This document shows, in pieces, positions 49,997 to 58,754 of a DNA stretch of 64,000 nucleotides. The stretch lies in the NCBI RefSeq assembly GCF_900583165.1, contig NZ_UTKY01000031.1:62001-126000 (forward strand), given 5' to 3'. Made by a program: the position numbers and the translations under genes. This stretch comes from Pseudomonas viridiflava (GTDB taxonomy: Bacteria > Pseudomonadota > Gammaproteobacteria > Pseudomonadales > Pseudomonadaceae). A model generated the notes under the pieces. The model worked only from the letters and a program-made list of their open reading frames with translations, made no database searches and was not told the origin of the DNA. Numbering within the stretch: the stretch's first letter is position 1; each line of letters starts with the position of its first letter.

Positions 49997-52900
49997 TCAT
50001 GCCCTGTCTGGCTTGGCCAGCAAGGTGTAAACACAAGGCAACACAAACAGCGTAAACAGCGTGCCGACAGACATCCCCGTCGCAATCACCATCCCAATAT
50101 CAAACCTGCTCACCGCCCCAGCGCCCGTAGCTAAAATCAACGGCACCATGCCAAACACCATCGCGGCAGTCGTCATTAACACCGGACGCAGACGAATGGC
50201 TGCGGCTGCCTCCACCGCCTCGCGTGGGCTCAGGCCCTTGTCCTTGCGCAGTTGATTGGCGAACTCAACGATCAAAATACCGTGCTTGCTGATCAAGCCA
50301 ATCAGCGTCACCAAGCCAACCTGGGTGTAGATATTCATGCTCGACCAACCCAGGAACAACGGAATCAGCGCACCGCAGATGGATAACGGCACCGTCACCA
50401 GGATCACCAACGGATCGCGGAAGCTTTCGAACTGTGCCGCCAGCACCAAAAAGATGATCGCCAGGGCCAAGCCAAACGTCACCCACAATGCCGCGCCTTC
50501 CTGGATAAACTGCCGAGACGCACCGCTGTAGTCGAAGGCATAACCGGGCGGGGTTTCTTCAATGGCAATCTGGCGCACGGTATCGATAGCTTCGCCCATG
50601 CTCACGATAGGGAACCCCGAGATCAGCGCCGAGTTGAGTTGCTGGAACTGGTTCAACTGCCGAGGCCGGGCGCGGTCAGACACGCTGATCAGGGTCGACA
50701 GCGGCAGCAGTTCGCCCTGGGCGTTTTTCACATAGTAGTTATTGAGCCAGTCAGGGTTGTCGCGGTACGCACGCTCGACCTGGGCGATGACCTTGTAGCT
50801 GCGTCCATCCAGGGTGAAACGGTTGATTTCCGCCTCTGCCAGTAACGTTGCCAGCGTGCCGCCGAGGTCTTGCATCGACACGCCCATTTGCGCCGCCTTG
50901 GCACGGTCGACGTCCACCACCACTTCGGGCTTGTCGAACGCCAGGTCGATATCGACAAAGGCGAACTTGCCCGACTCCATCGCACGCTTTTTCACCCGGT
51001 TGGCCACTTCCAGCAACGATGCATAATCGTTGGCCGTGTTGATCACAAAGCCGAACGGCAAGCCTTCACCCGTTCCCGGCAAGGAGGGCAGGTTGAAGCC
51101 GAACACCTGCAGGCCGGGAATCTGCTCCAGGCGGCTTTGCACCTCGGGCAGGATCTGCATCTGAGTGCGCTCGCGCTCGTTCCACGGTTTGAGCAGGAAG
51201 CCGCCGATACCCGATTGCACGCCGTTGAAACCGTTGATCTGGAACGAAGAGTAGTACTCCGGGAACTCCTTGAAGATCTTGATGAACTCGTCGGTGTAGG
51301 TGTTCAGGTACTCCAGGTTGGTCGGTTGCGGCGCGCTGGCAATCATGAAAATGATGCCCTGGTCTTCATCGGGGGCCAGTTGCGACTGGGTGAACTTGAG
51401 AAATACCGGGATCAGGCACAGCACGATCAGTGCAAACACGATCACCACCGGCCGGGTATTCAGGGTGCCGTGGAGCATGCGCTGGTAGCGGCGTTTAAGG
51501 CTGTCGAAGATGCGGTCGAGGCGATGGGCCAGGCCTGTGGGGTTCTCATCGTGGCGCAGCAGCAGCGCGCACATCATCGGTGACAGGGTCAGGGCGACGA
51601 TACCGGAAATGATCACCGCCCCGGCCAGGGTCAGGGCGAACTCCTTGAACAACGCGCCGGTGAGCCCCTCCAGAAAACCGATGGGCGCATACACCGCCGC
51701 CAGGGTGACAGTCATCGATACCACCGGCAGGGCGATTTCCCGCGCACCTTCGAGTGCCGCGTCCAGCGGTGTCTTGCCGTCCTCGATATGCCGGTGGATG
51801 TTCTCCACCACCACAATCGCATCGTCTACCACCAGGCCGATGGCCAATACCATTGCCAGCAGGGTCAGCAGGTTGATGGAGTAGCCCATCAACTGCATGA
51901 AAAACAGCACGCCGATCATCGACAGCGGAATGGTGATCACCGGGATCACCACCGAGCGCAAGGCACCGAGGAACAGGAACACCACCACGATGACAATCAG
52001 CACCGCTTCAAACAGGGTCTTGACCACTTCGTTGATGGACGCCTGAATAAACAACGTAGCGTCGTAGGCAATTTCGGCCTTGAGGTTGGGCGGCAACTGG
52101 GACTCCAGCTCCGGCATGATCTTGCGTACTTCCTTGATCACATCCAGCGGGTTGGCACTAGGGGTGGCCTTGATGCCGATATACACCGACGGCGTGCCGC
52201 CGAACGAGCTGATGGCGTTGTAATTTTCCGCGCCCATTTCCACCCGTGCCACGTCCCGCAGCAGTACCCGGCTGTCGCCATCGATTTTCACCGCAATGGC
52301 GCCAAAGGCGTCCGCCGACTTGAGATCGGTGTTGGCATTGATGCTGGTAACCACGAACTCACCTTTCACTTCCCCGGCGGCAGATAGGAAGTTATAGCGG
52401 CGCACGGCGTCGGTGATGTCACTGGCGCTCAGGCCAAAGCCTGCAAGCTTCACCGGGTCGAGCCAGATGCGCATGGCAAATACCTGATTGCCGAGAATCT
52501 CCGCTTCGGCCATGCCTGGCAGCGTGGCGAGCTTGGGCTGGATCACCCGTGACAAATAGTCGGTGATCTGCGGGTTGTTCAGTTGCTGACTGGAGAAACT
52601 GATGTACATCAGTGCCGAGGCGTCAGCCGCTTCCTTGCTCAGCACCGGGTCTTCGGCGTCTTGGGGCAGTTGGTTCTTTACCTCGTTGGCCTTGGCCAGC
52701 AACTCGGTAAACAGGCGGTCGCTGTTGGCGCCGATACGCGCGTAGATCGAGATCACCGAGAAGTTCTGGCGACTCACCGAGGTCATGTAGTCGATGCCCT
52801 CGGCGCTCGCCAGGCTTTGTTGCAAGGGTTGGGTGATATACCCCTGGATCGTCTCGGCATTGGCGCCGGGGTAGGCGGTGGTCACTGTGATCAGGGCGTT

Positions 52901-53023
52901 TTCCATGCTCGGGTATTGGCGCAGCGGCAGCTTGCTGTAGGCCTGTATGCCCAGCAGCACGATCAGCAGGCTGACCACCATGGCTAGCACCGGACGGCGG
53001 ATAAAGACGTCTGTGAACTTCAT
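49997..53023 (-). CDS. mexW: RND multidrug efflux transporter MexW
   Basis: 1008 aa, HAE1-type RND permease. It starts FTDVFIRRPVLAMVVSLLIV and has two halves, each with a large periplasmic loop. The proton-relay Asp pair is in helix 4 (LAIGLVVDDAIVVVENIHRH), and the second half ends with 6 further helices. It begins 3 nt after mexV. The neighbours (DUF1513, imelysin-like, DUF1111; inaA) match PA4373-PA4371 and PA4378, which identifies this as MexW rather than another RND pump. MexVW works with a separate outer-membrane channel such as OprM. Confidence 0.88.
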   Translation of the reverse strand: MKFTDVFIRRPVLAMVVSLLIVLLGIQAYSKLPLRQYPSMENALITVTTAYPGANAETIQGYITQPLQQSLASAEGIDYMTSVSRQNFSVISIYARIGANSDRLFTELLAKANEVKNQLPQDAEDPVLSKEAADASALMYISFSSQQLNNPQITDYLSRVIQPKLATLPGMAEAEILGNQVFAMRIWLDPVKLAGFGLSASDITDAVRRYNFLSAAGEVKGEFVVTSINANTDLKSADAFGAIAVKIDGDSRVLLRDVARVEMGAENYNAISSFGGTPSVYIGIKATPSANPLDVIKEVRKIMPELESQLPPNLKAEIAYDATLFIQASINEVVKTLFEAVLIVIVVVFLFLGALRSVVIPVITIPLSMIGVLFFMQLMGYSINLLTLLAMVLAIGLVVDDAIVVVENIHRHIEDGKTPLDAALEGAREIALPVVSMTVTLAAVYAPIGFLEGLTGALFKEFALTLAGAVIISGIVALTLSPMMCALLLRHDENPTGLAHRLDRIFDSLKRRYQRMLHGTLNTRPVVIVFALIVLCLIPVFLKFTQSQLAPDEDQGIIFMIASAPQPTNLEYLNTYTDEFIKIFKEFPEYYSSFQINGFNGVQSGIGGFLLKPWNERERTQMQILPEVQSRLEQIPGLQVFGFNLPSLPGTGEGLPFGFVINTANDYASLLEVANRVKKRAMESGKFAFVDIDLAFDKPEVVVDVDRAKAAQMGVSMQDLGGTLATLLAEAEINRFTLDGRSYKVIAQVERAYRDNPDWLNNYYVKNAQGELLPLSTLISVSDRARPRQLNQFQQLNSALISGFPIVSMGEAIDTVRQIAIEETPPGYAFDYSGASRQFIQEGAALWVTFGLALAIIFLVLAAQFESFRDPLVILVTVPLSICGALIPLFLGWSSMNIYTQVGLVTLIGLISKHGILIVEFANQLRKDKGLSPREAVEAAAAIRLRPVLMTTAAMVFGMVPLILATGAGAVSRFDIGMVIATGMSVGTLFTLFVLPCVYTLLAKPDRA

Positions 53024-53026
53024 GAC

Positions 53027-54157
53027 TCAATGCCCAGCCGGCAGGTTTTTATCTGCACTGATGGCGATGGGCGTGCCGTTGTCCAGTTTCAATTGGCCGG
53101 CGCTGACCACTTGCTCTCCGGCGTTCAAGCCTTTGCTCACCAGTACCAGGCCTCCACGCCGTTCTCCGGTTTCTACAAAGCGCCGCTCGGCAATCAATAT
53201 GGGGTGACCGTTGGTGTCTTTTTCCACCTCGCCGCTCTCGGACTTTTTCTCGGCAACGGCATACACCGAGTTGCCGTAGAGGGTGTAGGTAATTGCGCTC
53301 TCAGGCACCACGATCTGTGCAGTCGGGTTGGGCAACAACACATCCAGGCTGGTGAACATACCGGGCAGCAATTTGCTCTCGGGGTTGGCCAATGTGGCGC
53401 GCACCAGCACGTTGCGCGTGCTGTTCTCCACCTTTGGGTTGATCGCACTGATGCTGCCGGGGAACTGCTGGCCGGGGTAGGCCGAGACCTCAACCTGCAC
53501 GGGTAGGCGAAGGGCGACTTTGGGGACGAAATGTTCGGGGATATAGAAGTCGACGTAGAGGCTGCTGATGTCCTGCAGGGTGGCGATCACCGTACCGCTG
53601 GCCAGGTAGTCGCCCACATCTACCTGGCGAATGCCGATGGTGCCGCTGAACGGCGCGACGATGTGTTTTTTCGCCAGGGAGGCCTTGAGCTGGTTGACCG
53701 TGGCCTTGTTCTTTTGCAGTTGCGCGGAGAGGCGGTCGAACTCGCCCTTGGAGATGGCCTGGCTGCCGACCAATTGGCTGCCGCGACCGTAATCGAGTTG
53801 GGCCAGGCCCAGGTCGGCCTGGGCTGTTTCCAGCAGTGCGCTTTCAACGGCGCTATCGAGTTGTACCAGGGGTTGCCCGGCCTTGACCTTCTGCCCGGAC
53901 TCGAACTGCACGTCTTTCACGGTGCCGGCAACCTCCAGGCTCAAGTTGACGCCTTGCAGGGCTTTGAGCGTGCCGACTGACGGCAAGCGTTGTTGCCAGG
54001 GTTGCTCGACCGCCGTCGCGACCGCCACGCTGACCGCCGGTTTTGGCTGTGAAAAGACCTGGATCTGCTGGTAGATGGAAAAGGCTTTATAGCCCCCCAG
54101 CAGCAGGACGATTAACAGGACGAGACCCAACATGATCAGCATGCGACGGCGCAGCAT
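53027..54157 (-). CDS. mexV: RND periplasmic adaptor MexV
   Basis: 376 aa, the same length as I recall for P. aeruginosa MexV. An N-terminal membrane anchor (LIMLGLVLLIVLLLGGYKAF) is followed by the lipoyl half-motifs (LSLEVAGTVKDVQFESGQKV and KKHIVAPFSGTIGIRQVDVG) around an alpha-hairpin. Beta-barrel and membrane-proximal domains follow. It connects MexW to an outer-membrane channel. It lies 135 bp downstream of the DUF1513 gene with a hairpin between, so it likely has its own promoter. Confidence 0.88.
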   Translation of the reverse strand: MLRRRMLIMLGLVLLIVLLLGGYKAFSIYQQIQVFSQPKPAVSVAVATAVEQPWQQRLPSVGTLKALQGVNLSLEVAGTVKDVQFESGQKVKAGQPLVQLDSAVESALLETAQADLGLAQLDYGRGSQLVGSQAISKGEFDRLSAQLQKNKATVNQLKASLAKKHIVAPFSGTIGIRQVDVGDYLASGTVIATLQDISSLYVDFYIPEHFVPKVALRLPVQVEVSAYPGQQFPGSISAINPKVENSTRNVLVRATLANPESKLLPGMFTSLDVLLPNPTAQIVVPESAITYTLYGNSVYAVAEKKSESGEVEKDTNGHPILIAERRFVETGERRGGLVLVSKGLNAGEQVVSAGQLKLDNGTPIAISADKNLPAGH

Positions 54158-54256
54158 ATTTCCGATTCCTTGGAAAAACTGAGACAGACGAAGACAGACA
54201 AGCCCGGAACATTACTCCGAGTGTAGTGGGGATTCCAGCCGGTAATTTTGACGCGT

Positions 54257-54280
54257 GACAGGGCCCATACTGGCCCTGTC
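54257..54280 (-). terminator. Hairpin between the DUF1513 gene and mexV
   Basis: GACAGGGCC and its complement GGCCCTGTC form a 9-bp stem with a 6-nt loop, 12 nt after the DUF1513 stop on the minus strand. No T run follows. Confidence 0.55.
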
Positions 54281-54292
54281 AGAGAGGCAGGC

Positions 54293-55393
54293 TCAGATCA
54301 GGTGCAGGTGGTTATCCCAGAGCCCTGCGGGCAATTCCAACGGTTTTGCAACCAACTGTTTCTGGCGGCAATCGTAGAATCGGCATCGCCCTTGACCTGA
54401 GGTCACCACAAATCCGTCGGCCACCGCGCCCACGCCGGCACAGTCCGGCAACGGCCCGTCCAGCCGCAACTCGCCGCTGTCCATGTCCCAGATAAAGAAG
54501 CGGTTACCCCGCGGCGCAGTCAACGCGACCAGGCGCAATTCGCTGTGCACCGCGACGCTGGCGGTGTAGTGCCCCATCGCCTGCAATTGCTCATCGGCCA
54601 CCGGGAACGCCTCGAACGGTTGCCCGGGACGCTTGATCGCGAGCAACTCGGAACGCTCCTGAGACGGCCCCATGAATTGCTGGCCGGTGAGGATGGTGCC
54701 ATCACTGGCGATGCCCATATGGCGCACGCTGTTCATCTGCTGGCCGAGGGTTTCCTTGCTGATCAGGCTGCCATCGCGATGCATCAACACCAGGCTGGGT
54801 TCCATGGCGTTGAGGTTCATCTCCACGCGGCTTTCGGCTTCGGTGCGAATGCCGCCGTTGGCCACGATCAGGGTTTCGCCGTCGGGCATCCATGACACTT
54901 GGTGAGGGCCAATGCCGTGGGTGGAAATCTCGCCGGTGTGCACCAGCCGCTCGCCTTCGAACTTGTACACGCCGAGCAGGCCGCGCCCGGGGTCGGAGGT
55001 GTCGTTCTCGGTGGCGTACAGCCAGTCGCCGCTCTTGTGGATCACCGCGTGGCCATAGAAGTGGCGATTGGCCTTGGACGTGATGGTTTGCAGCAACGCG
55101 CCATCACGCAGGTCGATCAGGTAACTCTCGGTGCCGGGGCGCCGGGCGACAAACAGTGCAATCGACAGCGTCGGGTGGTTGATGATGTCGTGGCAGCGCT
55201 GGCCGACCTGGGTGGCAAACACCTGCTTGCCGTCCAGGCGGTAGCCCACAGCGTAGTGCTTGCCATCGGCATCATCGCGGGCCGACAGCAGCAGCGGGCC
55301 CTTGTCTTTCCCCTTGAACAGCGTCCAGCCACCCAGCGTAATTGCACTGAGCAGCACGCTGCCAACCGCCAAAGCCTGTCGCCTGAGCATCAT
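54293..55393 (-). CDS. DUF1513 beta-propeller-like exported protein
   Basis: 366 aa. The N-terminus MMLRRQALAVGSVLLSAITL looks like a Tat or Sec signal. The rest has repeated propeller-like strands (GHAVIHKSGDWLYATENDTS, GIGPHQVSWMPDGETLIVAN). It matches the PA4373 position. DUF1513 proteins occur in iron-regulated clusters with imelysin-like and di-haem proteins and are thought to act in periplasmic iron handling. The start overlaps the imelysin stop. Confidence 0.85.
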   Translation of the reverse strand: MMLRRQALAVGSVLLSAITLGGWTLFKGKDKGPLLLSARDDADGKHYAVGYRLDGKQVFATQVGQRCHDIINHPTLSIALFVARRPGTESYLIDLRDGALLQTITSKANRHFYGHAVIHKSGDWLYATENDTSDPGRGLLGVYKFEGERLVHTGEISTHGIGPHQVSWMPDGETLIVANGGIRTEAESRVEMNLNAMEPSLVLMHRDGSLISKETLGQQMNSVRHMGIASDGTILTGQQFMGPSQERSELLAIKRPGQPFEAFPVADEQLQAMGHYTASVAVHSELRLVALTAPRGNRFFIWDMDSGELRLDGPLPDCAGVGAVADGFVVTSGQGRCRFYDCRQKQLVAKPLELPAGLWDNHLHLI

Positions 55394-56457
55394 CAGTCAC
55401 CGTCGTTGGCGTTAAAGCCCAGTTGGATGCCCAGCGCCTTGGCCAGCTCGCCTTCGTGCAGGCGGTGGACGACGTTGAGGCTGTCGTAGATATCGTTAAG
55501 TTGCTGGCGCCCGGCGTCGTCGCTCAACAGTTCGTTGAGGCTGCGCTGGTTGCTGGCGAACAGTTTAAGCGACGCAGCGTAGGCGGCGTCGATCTTGTCG
55601 GCCAATGGCTTCTGATCGGACGGCAGCAGGCCACGCAGGCCTTTATTGTCGACGCCGACCCACACGGTCTGGGCCGCCGCGAGGCTGGCTTCGAGGCTTT
55701 GCAGGGACGACTGGCTGCGCCAGGCATCAGCCTGGAACGGCTGCGGGATGCCCTTGGTCTGGCGGCCCATCGGCGTGCCGAGTTTCTTCTTGAGGGTGTC
55801 CAGTGCGGTCACCTGGACGCGCAGCAGATCGGCGATGGCTTCGTGGGAATCGGCGTAGCGCTGATTCGGAAACTTGGTCATCTGCGCGAGCATGCCGTCG
55901 GTGCTGTTCCAGCTCGCCAGGATCTCTTCGGCCAACGCCTTCTGGCGCTCGCCAATGGCGATCAGCAGCGGGCAGTAACGGGCTTTTTGGGCTTCGTCGG
56001 CGACGTCAGGCTTGGCATCGTAAAGGATGTATTCGTAAGCCGACAGGCCTTGAACCACAACGCTCGACTTGGCCAGTGCGGCGCCATCGATCTGCGGCTG
56101 GGCGGTCACTAGTTGTTCAACCTGACGACCGACCAGGTTCTTTTTGTCTGGCCAGAACTGCACCTGCCACGCACGGTTGCCCTCGGCCAGTGGGCCGATC
56201 AGCAGCGGTTGTAACTCGGCCCAGGCTTTTTGCGCGTGCAGGAAGTCGGCGCGGGCGGTGTCCAGGCTCTCCTTGCCTTGGCAGTAGGCCAGGGCGCTGA
56301 CGGCCAGTTGGCGGTCAGCCTCGACCCAACGGCTGTAGGTCGGCAGGATCACTTGCTTGGCGATGGCCGCCGAGGTCACCGCTTGCGGGTCTTGCGGCGA
56401 GCAGGCGCCGAGGGCGAGGGCGGCCAGGCTGGTGAACAACAACTTGGGACGGAACAT
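55393..56457 (-). CDS. Imelysin-like lipoprotein (PA4372-like)
   Basis: 354 aa with a lipoprotein signal (LLFTSLAALALGAC, Cys19). All-helical imelysin fold with two similar halves. The classic G-x-H-x-x-E motif is here GLSAYE, so the His is replaced by Ser, and metal binding, if any, must differ. Imelysin-family proteins bind iron or haem in the periplasm. It overlaps the DUF1513 gene and follows the di-haem gene by 31 nt. The second imelysin of the PAO1 cluster (icmP, PA4370) is not seen here. Confidence 0.87.
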   Translation of the reverse strand: MFRPKLLFTSLAALALGACSPQDPQAVTSAAIAKQVILPTYSRWVEADRQLAVSALAYCQGKESLDTARADFLHAQKAWAELQPLLIGPLAEGNRAWQVQFWPDKKNLVGRQVEQLVTAQPQIDGAALAKSSVVVQGLSAYEYILYDAKPDVADEAQKARYCPLLIAIGERQKALAEEILASWNSTDGMLAQMTKFPNQRYADSHEAIADLLRVQVTALDTLKKKLGTPMGRQTKGIPQPFQADAWRSQSSLQSLEASLAAAQTVWVGVDNKGLRGLLPSDQKPLADKIDAAYAASLKLFASNQRSLNELLSDDAGRQQLNDIYDSLNVVHRLHEGELAKALGIQLGFNANDGD

Positions 56458-56488
56458 GTCGAGCTCCCTTCTGTAAGTGGGGCAAAGC

Positions 56489-57916
56489 TTATAAAGAATT
56501 CAGGAACGCCAGCAACGCAGCACGCTGCTCGGCATTGAAGGACAACACATGCTGCTGCGCCGCTTGTGCTTCACCGCCGTGCCACAGCACGGCTTCCAGC
56601 AGGTTGCGGGCGCGGCCGTCATGCAAGAACTGGGTGTGGCCACTCACGGTTTGCGTCAGGCCAATGCCCCACAACGGCGCGGTGCGCCAGTCGCGGCCAC
56701 CGGCCTTGAATTCGCTGCGGTTGTCGGCAAGGCCTTCGCCCATGTCGTGCAGCAGCAGGTCGCTGTAGGGGCGGATCACTTGGCTGGCCAGCTCAGGTTC
56801 GGCAGCGTTGGCGGCCGTGGTGAATGCGGGTGTGTGACAACCCTGGCAACCGGCTTGATAGAACAGGTTTTTGCCGGCCAGCACCTGCGGTGTATTCACG
56901 CCCCGGCGTGCCGGCACGGCGAGATTTCGGGTGTAGAACAGCACCAGACGCAAAATGTTGTCGCTGACTTCCGGCTCGCCGTTCGGGCCATTGCCATCGG
57001 GCGCCTGTTTGCAGGCGACTTGGGCGTCGGTGCAGTCATCAAAGGGTCTCAGGGAGGTGGTGAGGCCCATATCACCAGAAAACGCGTGAACATTTTGTTG
57101 ATTGAGGTTGGGTTGCCCGGCTTTCCAGCCGAAACGCCCAAGCACGGTTTTTTGCTGGCCGTCATCCCAGACCCAATTGGCGCGGCCGACAATGGCTTCT
57201 TTGTCGGCGGTCTTGGCGTCGGTGTTGCGCAGGATATCGACGTCACTGATGGCTTCGAGCAGGCCCAGGCCGATCATCGGGGGCGCGACCCGTGCCGAAA
57301 ACAGGGTGTCGGGGTGCATTGGGCCGTAGCCAAGTTGGGTGATTTGCAGGGCTGGCTTGCGCAACTCCACCACGGTGCCGTCCTTGAACGTCACGTTGAC
57401 CGGCGTGTAGTCCACGCGCACCTTGCCTTCGGGTGCCACGCCCGGCACCGCCATGTCTTGCAGCTGCCCGCCGTAGACCGGCTCGGGCACCACGCCGTTT
57501 TGTTCGATAAGCCGTGCATAGGCAGGCTGATCGGGGATCGACAGGCGCACCAGCATCGACACTGCATTCGCCGCGTCGGGCAACGGCGGATGCCCGCGGC
57601 CGTCCTTGATATGGCAGTTCTGGCAGGCATTGGTGTTGAACAGCGGGCCCAGGCCATCACGGGCCGTGGTGGTGGACGGCGCGATCACCCAGGGGCTGCG
57701 AAAGAAGCTGTTGCCGACGCTGAAATCCACGCGACGGGTGGGCGACAGGTTGGCCGAAGGCAGAGAGAACGCGTTCTGGTCGCGCTTGTTCACCGTCGCA
57801 GCGCCACCCGCCCGTGATTCACCCGGCTCGGCCTTGGTAAATCTGGGCGCGTCATCGCAGGCAACCAGGCTCAAGGCCAGTGATGCCGCGCATAGGCGAA
57901 AAAGCGAACGGAACAT
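56489..57916 (-). CDS. Di-haem cytochrome c peroxidase-like lipoprotein (DUF1111)
   Basis: 475 aa from ATG 57916, which gives a proper lipoprotein signal (LCAASLALSLVAC). Two haem-binding motifs are clear: NACQNCHIKDGRGH (residues ~95-108) and QAGCQGCHTPAFT (~365). It belongs to the DUF1111 / di-haem thiol-oxidoreductase group and corresponds to PA4371. First gene of the iron-linked unit. A weak Fur-like sequence lies 58-77 bp upstream. Likely redox enzyme in the periplasm helping iron uptake. Confidence 0.88.
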   Translation of the reverse strand: MFRSLFRLCAASLALSLVACDDAPRFTKAEPGESRAGGAATVNKRDQNAFSLPSANLSPTRRVDFSVGNSFFRSPWVIAPSTTTARDGLGPLFNTNACQNCHIKDGRGHPPLPDAANAVSMLVRLSIPDQPAYARLIEQNGVVPEPVYGGQLQDMAVPGVAPEGKVRVDYTPVNVTFKDGTVVELRKPALQITQLGYGPMHPDTLFSARVAPPMIGLGLLEAISDVDILRNTDAKTADKEAIVGRANWVWDDGQQKTVLGRFGWKAGQPNLNQQNVHAFSGDMGLTTSLRPFDDCTDAQVACKQAPDGNGPNGEPEVSDNILRLVLFYTRNLAVPARRGVNTPQVLAGKNLFYQAGCQGCHTPAFTTAANAAEPELASQVIRPYSDLLLHDMGEGLADNRSEFKAGGRDWRTAPLWGIGLTQTVSGHTQFLHDGRARNLLEAVLWHGGEAQAAQQHVLSFNAEQRAALLAFLNSL

Positions 57917-57973
57917 CGAGTTTCCCGGACGAAGGCGAAAAATAAGGTCGCAAAGTCTAACAGGGCAGGGCCG

Positions 57974-57993
57974 AATGAATAAGAGCAATTATC
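57974..57993 (-). promoter_or_regulatory. Weak Fur-box-like sequence
   Basis: The minus strand reads GATAATTGCTCTTATTCATT, which keeps the GATAAT start and the TTATTCATT-like end of the Fur consensus but only about half the positions overall. Position before an iron-linked operon is the main support. Confidence 0.35.
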
Positions 57994-58055
57994 GTTTGGT
58001 GGCCGGCGCTGCATTCCCGCTAGAATGACCGCACATTTTATTCTGGAGGTGGCCA

Positions 58056-58619
58056 ATGCAGGCTCTCGACGCTTTGCTCAACCGTGTTTCCGTGCCGCGT
58101 CTGCTGGAACCGGCACCGACCCAGGAGCAGCGCGATGTGCTGTTCGCCGCCGCCATGCGTGCGCCGGACCACGGCCAGTTGCGCCCTTGGCGCTTCCTCA
58201 CCGTCGAAGGCGCTGCCCGTGAGCAGATGGGCACCCTGCTCGCCGAAGCCGCGCGACTACAGGATGCCGACGCGCCGCAAGCCGTGATCGACAAGGCCCA
58301 GAATGGCCCGTTGCGTGCTCCGCTGGTGGTAGTGGTGATTGCGCGGTTGCAGGAGCACTTCAAGGTGCCGAAATCCGAGCAATTGCTGGCGGCAGGCTGT
58401 GCGGCCCACGGGATTTTGTTGGCGGCTTATGCACAGGGCATTGGCGCGGTGTGGCGTACGGGGGAGTTGTCGTACTCGGCGCATGTTGCCAAGGGGTTGG
58501 GGCTGGGGGAGGGTGAGGAGGTGATTGGTTTCCTTTACCTGGGTACGCCGCAGAACCCGCCGCGTACGGCGCAGAAGGAAGATGTGGCGGCGTTCGTCCA
58601 AGCCTGGCCCGGTCTTTAA
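58056..58619 (+). CDS. Nitroreductase family protein (YdjA-like)
   Basis: 187 aa. FMN-binding residues of the YdjA group are visible: MRAPDHGQLRPWRFLTVEG near residues 30-50, GCAAHGILLAAYAQGIGAVW, and LYLGTP near the end. Minimal form of the fold, acting as a dimer and reducing nitro compounds or quinones with NAD(P)H. TAGAAT at 58021-58026 is a plausible -10, and GGAGG precedes the ATG. Divergent from the DUF1111 gene. Confidence 0.9.
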   Translation: MQALDALLNRVSVPRLLEPAPTQEQRDVLFAAAMRAPDHGQLRPWRFLTVEGAAREQMGTLLAEAARLQDADAPQAVIDKAQNGPLRAPLVVVVIARLQEHFKVPKSEQLLAAGCAAHGILLAAYAQGIGAVWRTGELSYSAHVAKGLGLGEGEEVIGFLYLGTPQNPPRTAQKEDVAAFVQAWPGL

Positions 58620-58634
58620 GCCCAATGTGATCTA

Positions 58635-58727
58635 AATGTGGGAGGGGGCTTGCCCCCGATAGCGGTGTGTCAGTCAGCTATGTATTGGCTGACACACTGC
58701 TATCGGGGGCAAGCCCCCTCCCACATT
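58635..58727. repeat. REPIN (two inverted REP sequences)
   Basis: AATGTGGGAGGGGGCTTGCC begins the left REP and its reverse complement closes the right end. The arms continue through CCCCGATAGC and GTGTGTCAG, pairing for about 38 bp with one mismatch. Typical REP doublet of P. fluorescens, mobilised in trans by a RAYT transposase not present here. It lies between the nitroreductase and chemoreceptor genes, whose stops face each other. Confidence 0.93.
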
Positions 58728-58754
58728 GGACCTAGGGTGTTTTTGATATCTGGC

